Of a stretch of 64,000 nucleotides of DNA, positions 55,386 through 64,000 are shown one piece after another (the stretch's first letter is position 1; every line of letters begins with the position of its first letter). The position numbers were made by a program, and so were the translations under genes. Source of the DNA: Tretioscincus oriximinensis (taxonomy: Eukaryota; Chordata; Lepidosauria; Squamata; Gymnophthalmidae); contig JAJVDF010000297.1 in assembly GCA_022410635.1 (NCBI GenBank), positions 355,091 to 419,090 of the forward strand. The letters are read 5' to 3'. The notes below the pieces were generated by a model. The model made no database searches. It was not told the origin of the DNA and saw nothing but the letters and a program-made list of their open reading frames with translations.

Positions 55386-58300
55386 CTGAAAAAATTGTTG
55401 TAGAAAAGAATTAAACGCGTTGGTTGTCTAAACCATACTAGTACCTGAATCAAATACCGCAGTCCAAGCTGCAAATGAAATCTAGTTATACAGAATGTAG
55501 CATTTGCAAGGGAAAATGTCAAGGCTGATGAACGAAAAGGGAATGGCACACTTTTAGCATGACGCAGCTTATGAAGGCTGAGATCAGCGTTTTTGATCCA
55601 TTCCCTGTTTTTAACATTTGAAACTGATGACTACGGCGTGACTCTTGGCAGTGGGTATGTCAGAAATATATCTATAGCAATTCTGTTGCATTAAGTGAAA
55701 TGGAAATTACAGAGATATACCATATAGAGAGGTATGAAACACTTTGCTCTAGAATATTTATAGAAGCCAGGCACTCTGTTAGGTGGGTTATCATCCCTCC
55801 TGGGAGCAGCTTAGTGCACCTACCTGGAGACACATGGTCCTCTTAAAGAACTTAGGAATTTTCCAGGTCTGAGGGGTCAGAAGTTGCCATACCGTGTGTG
55901 CCATGATTATGTGGGGCTGTGCATATTAGGCCTGCATCAATTCCCCCAATCCCTCCCAGGCAAAAGGGCTGAAAATTCAGTGGTATGGCACTCTCCTTCT
56001 CTATCCTTATACTTTCTGCTTTAATCTTCTATGAAGTTGACAGAACCACTGGAGCTCCTCCAAAAGTAATACAGTTGAATTTCTATCAGTACCATACGGT
56101 ACGGAGTACAATTTGGCATAATGAGAATTTTTGTCCATGGCACCTGAAGTGTGCAATGCATTAGATTCAAGCATGAAATTTGTAACAAAGCTACATAATC
56201 TCTACGTAACTCTTTTGTTTCCACACTGAGTATGATATCCTTTGTCCCATATGGTGGGAAAAATATTAGACTCAATGTCCTATTTTTTTAGCTTGAATTT
56301 CTATGATTGCAAACTTGGACTTTGAGACTGTTTTTCAGTGCATTTCAGTACTTCTCCAATTGTTCTATTTCAGAGAAATAGCAGTGTTTAGAAAGACCAG
56401 CGAGGGACTTGTAGCACTTGGAGGCATCTGAAGAAGTAGACATATCTACGAAAGCTCATGCCACCTACCTTTCTCCTGTTAGTCTCCAAGTGCTAAAAGA
56501 CCCCTTGCTGGACTTTCCAATTATTCTACTACAGGTGAAACCCTGTTATAAAGAACCCTGATATAACAAAATTTGCAGTGTAACAAACAAATTTGAAAGT
56601 CCCTATGGAACACCCATAAGGATAATGCCGATTACAATGGGTTTTGTTATAACAAAATTTCATTGTAAGAAACAAGTTCACCTGACCCCTTGACGTTCAT
56701 TATAACAAGGTTTCATCTCTATTTATTTTCCCAGGTGATGGAATTTTTTTTATTTTGGTGAGAGTTTGTATTAGGTCACTGAGTCTAATATTTTGCTCAC
56801 CATGAAAAACAAAGGATATCTTACTCATTGTGGAGAAAAAAAAGAGCATGAAATTAAGTGTTATAAATTTCGTGCTTCAGTCTAGTATTTTGCACACCTC
56901 GGTAAGATGTGATTCCATCTGAGGTGCTACAGGAATGAAATCAGAACTCTCACCATCACTTGTGCATGCAAAACTGGATTTTGTTTTGATGAGAACACTG
57001 CTGGATTCAAGCCAGGCAATATAGTAATGATTCCCACCTCAGCTGAGTAATGGACAAAAATTCAGCAGACTGCATAGCACATTAACTTCCCATCATCAGA
57101 AGCAGCAGCGATCGGCAACAAGCCATGAATATGTCACTTTCCGGCACAAGGGACCCATCCCTAGAATCAATTATCAATGTTTTGCATACAGGAAGAAAAA
57201 AGCCAAACCCCACAGACGTATTGCTGTTATTTACAACATATTAACTCCTGTCGTTGCAGTTTTAAGCTTACCTTTTTTAATTTAAAAGTCACTTGTTTAC
57301 TCCCAACAGAGGTATCTTGTACACTAAGTGCTCCCACTCTTTCTTCCAATTTCAAACGCTCTCCAAGTGTTTTTCTGCAAAAGGCACAAGAGTAAAAGTA
57401 TAATTTCTTGTCCTTTTTCTTCAGCTCTTTATAAAGAAAAAAATAAAATGTCTAGTAAATTGCTATTTAAAATATGTTGATAAAAATTGAAAATCCCAAA
57501 AGTTTTATTACAGAGATTTTCTCCTTTAGACAATAGGCATACCAAAGGCTAATTTTTAAAGGGCCATCTATGTAATTGCACTGGTGTTTCTACTCTGTTA
57601 CGGAAATACAGAATACGCTTCATTTTATTAAGCAACAGAGTGTTTTAAGGCAAGTTTTATATGAAATCAAAGGAACAGCTTAAAACTAGGGATATACATC
57701 GACATTGACAACAAATTGTTTTTTGTATCAGCTTGGATAGTTTCAAGACAGGACTAGATAGGTTTATGGACACCATGGGTGCAAGGATGAATGTCTGGAT
57801 GCTGCCTTAGGGATGGAGCAACAGACAGGACTCCTGAAATGCCATTTGCAGGAAGTCATTAACAGGTGCATATTTTGCTTTCCTCTGTTCATACTGCCCA
57901 GTTGCATCTGTTGGGCTACTGTGTGAGACAGAATGCTGGACTAGATGGGCTCTGGCCTGATCCAGTATGGCTCTTCTTATGTTCTTTACAATAGGATATT
58001 GAGTATCAAGCAATTTTTCACAGGAATTTCATATGAACTTTGTAGAAATCAATCTCAAATCCAGTACGATTCTGCATTAATACCCCAGAAAATAACACAC
58101 TAATGGACAACTTTTCTATTGAGAGACAAATAGCTGCAAAATAGAATCAAGTGATAAACTGAAAGGATAAGAACTAAGCAATAGGTTGAAAGGATAAAAA
58201 GCAGCTTCTTTGTATTTATTTTTTGTAAAATTGTGGAATGAAATATCATTACACTCTCAGATTTTCCTACCCTGGAATTTCCAGCCCTCAATAAAGTGAT

Positions 58301-61300
58301 GCTCAGAGGGAAACACCTCTAGCATTACAACACTCATTTAACCAGAGAAGAAAGAAAGGAGACATGAGTTATACTTCTTGCCAAATTGATGAGCTTCAAC
58401 GGTTTTAGATGATAGCTTACCTCACATCTCAGCTGAACATCTGGTACATAAATTTTTAAAGTATCCTGTTTGTTTTACATCTGATGAAAGAAGAAGCAGC
58501 AGCAGAAGGAGAAGCAGAAGAAGAAGAAGAATGCAGTTTTTATACCCCACCCTTCTCACCCAAAGGGCAACTTACAGGACTAATTTACACCCAAAGGTTA
58601 CATCTTATTCTATTTTCCCCAACAGGTTAATAGTGATCCTCAACAATTTTTGGCTTTAAGGTCTTGAACAGGACTGCTTCATTAATTTTATTTCTTGATT
58701 AGGTAACTCCCACATCACCATTGAGATGAAAATGTGTGGTCTTAAACAGAACTGCTTCAGAACAGCAGCAAAGAAGTTTTCATTCTTTTCTGGACTATGT
58801 GAAAATCTCCCCCTTCCTGCGCATCAATGGCACGTGAAATATTTCGGACACGGAAGATGACGTGACGCATGGATTTAAAACTTCATAAAGATAGAATACC
58901 TAGGAAAAGACATCTCAGCATTTAAGGCTGGAACCCGGGCTTTAAAACCAAGCTTCAAGAGACACTGAGTAATACGACAAGGAACACCCAGTTTTATATA
59001 AAAGAGTCATAAGCCTCTTAACAAATGTGATCATAAAAATTTTAAAGTCTGCTTGTAAAATGGACTGATGAGAATTTAAAGTCAGTATAAGAAAAACAAT
59101 CAAATCCTGATGAATATTTTTTTAAAAAAGCATAATAATACATGTATTTAATGTAGAATAATATAGCATAAGTCGAGTGTCAGAAACTAATGCAGAATGA
59201 AGAGAAATGCAGCAACCGCCCCGCCCCCCCNAAAAAAACCTTGTATGTCAGAATTTACTTTATTAGGCATGAAAATATCATTTACTACTACGCTTGCCAA
59301 TTGATCTATGCAGATGTCATATGATGAGGGCAAAATGCAGAGTTATCATCTGGTACCAGCAGTTTTGCCATAGAGGACATCTCTGAAGTGCCAGGAACTG
59401 CTATTCCCTGAAGATCTTCCATCTTCAAGGCCAAGCTCTAGCTAGACAGGTTCCAACCTGAAGGTTAGACTAACCCTTCGGGAATCGTGAAGGCAGAAAA
59501 TATTTATGCAGAAAGAAGGTTAGTAAAGAACAGTCTTTGCAGGACCCAGGACATCCCAGACACCTTATGTCACAGAAGAAGCTGTGTGCCTATCCAGTGA
59601 GAATTCCCTTTGTAGATTTACAGGGATTGATTGGTGCAAGAACTATATGGTGTCTACAACTTCCTTTCTGGTCTTCCACACCCATGTCAATTGTCCTTTG
59701 GCTACTGGGAACTACTGTTGTGAATGCTGGTTCTGCCCCATTCCTGAGTCCTCAATATTGAACAAAGGCTCAGTTGAAGGTTTCTGCTGTGGCAACTCCA
59801 GTTCCCAGCGAAAGGTTCATCAACCTGGCTAAAGTTGGAAGCAAATACTGAACAGTCAGGACAATTGTGAGCTGTATAAACTGGATTTTGAATCCTGATA
59901 AGGTACCATTGTTGTTGATGGGTGATTCTTGGCTTTCTCTAGAGGAAATTAACCTTTCCTTCGAGGCTCTTTCTGAATCCAAAATCTCACTGCTGGGCCA
60001 AGGAGCCTTTATTTTGTATCAAGGAGAACCTATTTACAGATCCCTTTCAGGTGACGATGGTTATAACACTGTTCCGTGCTGGAGCCCTTTTGAGCTCCAG
60101 TGGGGACTCAAGGCCTCTGCTTGGGGTTGGATGAGGCCATGTCTAACGGCACCAACCTTGCGTGAACCCACTTTTGTTGGGAGGATGGCTTCGCCGTCCT
60201 CCCACGACTGCGCAAATGAGCCGATGGCCCATATGCAAAATGATGTCACCGTCTGCTGGCTCGCCTGGTCTTTATAGTATAGGATGGTACGTTTTCTCTC
60301 TGAGTGATTAAGAACAATGAATGAAATCAGGAACTTACCTGCCCTACTATATCTAACTCTAGCATAAAACGCAGCTCAAACTCATGTAAGAGAAAGTACG
60401 AATCATACGTCTTGAGAGCAAACTGAGGAACTAATCTTACTTCATTAACTTCTGCCTTTTGGCGGTGTCCTTGAAACTCCTGAACTCCTCTCCAGCCTTA
60501 ATTTCAAAAAACCGAGGTTCTAGGACTGTTTGCTGATCCTCCTTGAACCTTTTCTGCTGTTTTACTTTTTCCTCTTGGCGTAGAAGTCTGCGCTGTTTCC
60601 TGACCTCTTCAACCCAGCCTTTTTCATCATCTGATGTCTCAGAACTTTCTGCATCACTTGGTTTTCCTTCTGGTTCTTCCTCTTCTTCCTGTAGGCAAAA
60701 ATAGCTGCTATTTTTTAAAAAATCAATTAATGTCCCTTGGAAGAACCAATAAAAGTACGTGACATTCTACAGATGCTCTACCCAGAGAGGGCTATAATGT
60801 TAAGACACACAAAAAACCTGGGGTGTAAGAGGGAAAGGACAATTGAAAATACATGTAACACATTTATTTGTAAAAGGTAATTATTAATAAGTTGATATAT
60901 CACATCTATACTATAAGATAAGACAGCTTGGGATCAACCAGTCTCATAGCTGTGACAAAAAGAATCTATCCCAAGAAGGAAAGAAAATAAACTGACACAG
61001 GTTTTTTCCCGAGTGCACATAGTGCTTTAGCCTGCTTCCCACTAACAGTTGCTCATAACGGGTTACAAGTTGTTCATAATGAGTTACAAATCTATTTTAA
61101 AAGCTGCTACAAATAGTCTTGCATTTTATATGAAGATAATATCAGTAACAGTTGAGAATTATCAGGGTTAGGTAGAAGAAGAAGAAGAAGAAGAAGAAGA
61201 AAAAGAAAAAAAGAAAAAGAAAAACAGAAAAAGAAAGACAGAAAAAGAAAGAGAAAAAAAGAGAAAGAGAAAAAAAGAGAAAAAGAGAAAAAAAAAGAGA

Positions 61301-63574
61301 AAAAGAAGAAGAAAAAGAAGAACTGAGTTCTTATACTCTGCTTTTTCTTACCTTTCAAAGGGACTCAAAGCGGCTTACAAGGGTATTTTGCCCGAAGGCT
61401 CACATTCTATCTTCCCCACCAGACTCTGGTGGTTCCCATGTATCTACTTGCAGTTAGTTGCAATTTCTTGCAGTTCCTGCTTCCGAATAGCTGGGTTGGC
61501 TAGAGCTATGGGCTAGTGGAAGGTGCTCACCCCTCCCCACATCCCACACAGTGTTTCGAAACCCCATCTCCCAGGTGAGAGACGGATTCCTTAGTGACTG
61601 AGCTATCCGTGCCGAGCTATAGGTTTCTTTAACAATCCCCACAGGGATTTAATGCACATTTATATGAGGGAAGAAGATGATGGAAGAGGAGGTTGGTTAT
61701 AATAACCCACTTTTCTCAGCCTGAAGGGAATCAAAGCAGCTTACGTAACCTTCTGTCCTGCTCCTCACAACTAACACTTTGAGAAATAGATGGAGCTGAG
61801 AAAGCTTTGAAGAACTGTGACTAGCCCCAGGTCACTCAACTTAATTTGTAGAATCAAATTGGGAGTCTGTGGGTATAAATCTGACATTTTAACTACAACC
61901 AGACTGCCTGTGGTCTGCAGCCTCAAATATTGAGGCACACTGGGTCACAGATATTCAGATGTGAATGCCATCAAAGAGCACTTCCAGTCCCGAAATTTCT
62001 TCAGAAGTTCCTTAGTGGAAAATGTTTCTAGTGACACACAGAATGTTTGGATGGGGTCATTTGCTTCCTTTCCAATATAAGGATGGATGAGGGAAATGAG
62101 TAAGTCACATGAAACTGAAGTCCCTGAGGGATTAGCAGGAATGGATAAAAAAAGCTCAAGCCCTCTGGAGGACTTTTAAGAAGAAGCCAGTGATTGTCTT
62201 TTTAAAGAAGTATTTCTAACTTCCACCTGTGCAACAAACCTAAAATGTGAAATTCATAGTTCAATATATTGGGTGAAGATTTGGTTACATTTAAGTAATG
62301 TCAGGCATGAGTGCTTTGTAAACATAATTGTCAGGTTATAGTGACATTTCTGTATGTATATATGTAATTATGGTGTTGACTCTATTGTGTATAATTAAAA
62401 GGATGACTGTTGGGTACATCTCTGGGCTTTTCGAGGGAAACTCTGGGTTTGCAAATGTTGTATAAGGTTGAATAGGTTTTGGAAGGAAAATCTGGGTGCA
62501 GTGGTTGGTTGTCAAACTGTATAAATAGAGCTGTTTTGAGATGCTGGTCAGCAGACCAGACTCAGATTCCCTTCAGATCTGAATTAACACTTTTGAACTG
62601 AAATCACTTGTCAGGCAGGAGTGTTCTCACAATAACACAGCAAAGTTCTGAAGATTTCTTAAGACCATTAGGTGGATCAGATTACAGAAGGTATTATCAA
62701 AATACCAAGAAATGGTCCTCAGAACAGTATTATGAGAATACGATGATGACTCTGTCATTTGTTGACAAATTCTAACCAGCAGTTCAGCAATGATAAACAA
62801 AAATTCCATGAATTCTCTGCAATGCATTAAACTCCAAAGCTTTGGCAATTATCAGACCATGCCTCAGCTAAAGAAAATAACTGTTTTAAGTCTAAACATC
62901 TATAGGAAGTGATCTAATCTCCCACTACCAGACCAAGGAAACTAAGTTAAGAGTGTTTCCTGTTAAAAACACAGGACCAGTAACATGTTGGGACAATCCT
63001 TTTTGGGACAATTTTGACCTGAGTGGTCTAGCACAGTTTCTTTCAATCTCTGCTCCGAAACATAAATATTTACGAAACCTGTGAAGATCACAGCAGCAAC
63101 ATTCTTCTGGGCCTCAGGCATATGCTAATATTATTATTCTCAGGGGCTGTCAACTGCAGCTGTGTTTTGGCGAACCAACTAAGATCAGCTCTATCATACA
63201 AGGTGATCTTTAACATAATTCTATTTGCACATAGGATCCATACATATTTTAAGGAATGATTCTTTTGTATTGCAGTAACTAGAAAGTCATCTGGTCAAGA
63301 AGCAGGATGATTTTGGTTCGTGAAACTTCCCTTTCTTATACACAGGCAAACGGAGGAAAAACAAGTATTGAGATCATAACAATATCTCTCCTAAATTTAC
63401 CTCTCCCGTATTTTCTTGGAGCTCTAACATTTTTAATTTCTTTTTCCTTTTCTCACTTATTTTTGAAATAAGTGGATTGAGCAGCCGGAATTCTTCACTC
63501 TTGTCATCCACCTGGAAATCAGGGTTCTCAAACATGACTTTGAAACGATCATCACTCAGAATGCTGGGCATTTT
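55266..63574 (-). CDS. NOL10: Nucleolar protein 10 (NOL10), C-terminal 214 residues, four exons, 5' part outside window
   Basis: NOL10 is the vertebrate homologue of yeast Enp2, a nucleolar WD40 protein of the small-subunit processome needed for 18S rRNA maturation. The exons here (minus strand) are 63401-63574, 60441-60688, 57272-57374 and 55266-55385. All have GT/AG junctions and consistent phase, and give 214 residues of a protein that is about 690 in mammals. The first exon carries the NUC153 motif (SDDRFKVMFENPDFQVDD, then EEFRLLNP). Next comes an acidic stretch (EEEEEPEG, SSETSDDE), then a long basic helical/coiled region (VRKQRRLLRQEEKVKQQKR), and finally a Lys/Arg-rich tail ending GRGRPFH, expected to help nucleolar targeting. 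The N-terminal WD40 domain and promoter lie past 64000. The identification rests on collinear similarity across all four exons. Confidence 0.95.
56368..56516 (+). mobile_element. Foldback retro-type element with hammerhead-like core, copy 3 (NOL10 intron)
   Basis: It starts TTTCAGAGAAATAGCAGTG and ends CTTGCTGGACTTT. The flanks CCAATTGTTCTA (56356-56367) and CCAATTATTCTA (56517-56528) form a 12-bp duplication with one mismatch. The core CTGAAGA (56428-56434), GTAGA-CATA-TCTAC hairpin and GAAA are enclosed by GGCAT and ATGCC. Confidence 0.75.
56532..56719. mobile_element. Tigger/mariner-type MITE in a NOL10 intron
   Basis: The ends CAGGTGAAACCCTGTTATAA and TTATAACAAGGTTTCATCTC are inverted repeats, flanked by TA on both sides as expected for Tc1/mariner target duplications. 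Confidence 0.75.
57272..57374 (-). CDS. NOL10: NOL10 penultimate exon
   Basis: It is 103 bp long and codes for KTLGERLKLEERVGALSVQ and DTSVGSKQVTFKLKK. The SVGSKQ(V/L)TF motif is diagnostic. It is flanked by a TTGCAG acceptor and GTAAGC donor. Confidence 0.94.
57725..57985 (+). mobile_element. CR1 LINE 3' end in a NOL10 intron
   Basis: AGCTTGGATAGTTTCAAGAC, GGATGGAGCAACAGACAGG, GCTGGACTAGATGGGC and CTTCTTATGTTCTT give the CR1 3' end through its tail repeat. Confidence 0.85.
58490..58640 (-). mobile_element. tRNA-derived SINE 3' fragment (CTT-tail family)
   Basis: The AAGAAGAAGAAG tail side is followed by TTTATACCCCACCCTTCTCACC and CAACAGGTTAATAGTGATC, the reverse 3' half of the SINE. Confidence 0.65.
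58650..60435. other. NOL10 intron sequence
   Basis: Mostly unassigned. A GC-richer stretch at 60080-60280 may be an old repeat. Open frames at 59537-60277 have no recognisable similarity. Confidence 0.4.
60441..60688 (-). CDS. NOL10: NOL10 exon, acidic and basic coiled region
   Basis: It is 248 bp long, from EEEEEPEGKPSDAES to RQKLM. It contains GWVEEVRKQRRLLRQEE and EIKAGEEFRSFKD, close to mammalian NOL10. The donor GTAAGA follows a split lysine codon. Confidence 0.94.
61155..61325 (+). repeat. AAG-rich purine tract (expanded SINE tail)
   Basis: Starts as pure AAG units and becomes A/G-rich with GAAAAAG variants. It is continuous with the 3' end of the adjacent minus-strand SINE. Confidence 0.85.
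61320..61620 (-). mobile_element. tRNA-derived SINE (CTT-tail family) in a NOL10 intron
   Basis: TGAGTTCTTATACTCTGC, GGGACTCAAAGCGGCTTACAA, GGTGCTCACCCCTCCCC and GTGACTGAGCTATCCGTGCC are the full SINE in reverse, from tail to head. Confidence 0.85.
61690..61912 (-). mobile_element. Sauria-type SINE, diverged reverse copy
   Basis: AGCTGAGAAAGCTTTGAAGA, CCCCAGGTCACTCAACTT and TTTTAACTACAACCAGACTG match the reversed SINE body and head. Confidence 0.65.
62000..63395. other. NOL10 intron sequence, mostly unassigned
   Basis: A TATAAATAG box and promoter-like layout at 62500-62640 raise the possibility of an LTR, but no bounding repeats were found. Confidence 0.35.
63401..63574 (-). CDS. NOL10: NOL10 exon with NUC153 motif
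   Basis: It has 58 whole codons, beginning KMPSILSDDRFKV after a TTCTAG acceptor and ending ENTGE before GTAAAT. The ATG inside it is not the gene start; upstream exons are outside the window. Confidence 0.94.
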
Positions 63575-63814
63575 CTAGAAGGAAACCGAAGAAAAAAATC
63601 AGAAGCTCATGACAAAAACTGAAAACATTCTAAAATACAGTTTGGAAAATACAGCATTTATAGAATAATCAGATATTTTTCTTGCAAGGTCAAAAATAAA
63701 TTTTTCCTTTTAATTAAAGAACTCCACTGCTCCCCTTTGGTACATTTTACTCTGTAAGTAATACCATTCCTTTCAAATTATTTCATTTAAAATTGATTGA
63801 TTTAATTTAAATAA

Positions 63815-63895
63815 ATGATAGCAATTATTTATTTATTATTTGCATTTTTATACCGCTCTATACCTGAAGGTGTCAGGGTGGTTAATAGTAAATTT
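63815..63895 (-). mobile_element. SINE 3' tail fragment
   Basis: TTTATTTATTATTTGCATTT, then TATACCGCTCTATACCTGAA and GTCAGGGTGGTTAA is the reverse of a squamate SINE/LINE 3' end. Confidence 0.55.
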
Positions 63896-64000
63896 CCTCA
63901 TGTACTCTAAACCAAGTTCACTGCTATTAGTAGTGTATCAAATTAAGACTGCAGATTTTCCTGAGCCCAGAATTTTTTGAAAATGTACACATGTGGACCA

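Noticed and set aside
59537..60277. Open frames of 74-136 residues on the plus strand within NOL10
   Set aside because: They are antisense within an intron and have no family resemblance; probably chance in an old repeat.
61107..61358. Minus-strand frame rich in Phe, Ser and Leu
   Set aside because: It is the reverse of an AAG-rich SINE tail.

Overview
The window is vertebrate nuclear DNA, almost certainly from a squamate reptile (lizard or snake). Two genes with normal spliced structure lie on the minus strand, and nearly everything else is interspersed repeat. The squamate call rests on full-length Sauria-type tRNA-derived SINEs, a second tRNA-derived SINE family with CTT/AAG tails, CR1 LINE 3' ends with an 8-bp tail repeat, and L2-type LINE tails. 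Scattered single n characters suggest a draft assembly.

Gene 1 is ODC1, ornithine decarboxylase. Ten coding exons between 12265 and 4698 (minus strand) join in frame, with consensus splice sites, into a 460-residue protein in which every classical active-site residue is present. Upstream are a GC-rich non-coding exon 1 (about 16598 to 16301), a TATA box, a perfect CRE, a CpG island, and two CACGTG E-boxes in intron 1, the arrangement through which MYC controls mammalian ODC1. A second untranslated exon may exist between 12305 and 16294, but I could not locate it.

Gene 2 is the 3' part of NOL10 (homologue of yeast Enp2, a ribosomal small-subunit processome factor). Its last four coding exons lie between 63574 and 55266 (minus strand) and give the C-terminal 214 residues. 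The WD40 part lies beyond position 64000. ODC1 and NOL10 are also neighbours in the same orientation in human 2p25, so synteny is kept.

Region by region: 1-4350 is repeat-rich sequence downstream of ODC1; 4355-16600 is ODC1, with SINEs, foldback elements and a pyrimidine tract in its introns; 15640-18250 holds the CpG island promoter embedded in a cluster of palindromic elements; 18250-54800 is about 36 kb of intergenic DNA with a solo LTR, a hAT-type MITE family with 8-bp target duplications, CR1 fragments, SINEs, microsatellites and long purine/pyrimidine blocks; 54800-64000 is the 3' end of NOL10 with repeats in its introns and 3'UTR.

The most unusual structure is a short foldback element present as three full copies (31368, 41201, 56368), each bounded by a 12-13 bp target-site duplication as left by LINE machinery. 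It carries a conserved CTGAAGA / 5-bp hairpin / GAAA core that resembles a hammerhead ribozyme. I found no evidence for any other protein-coding gene.
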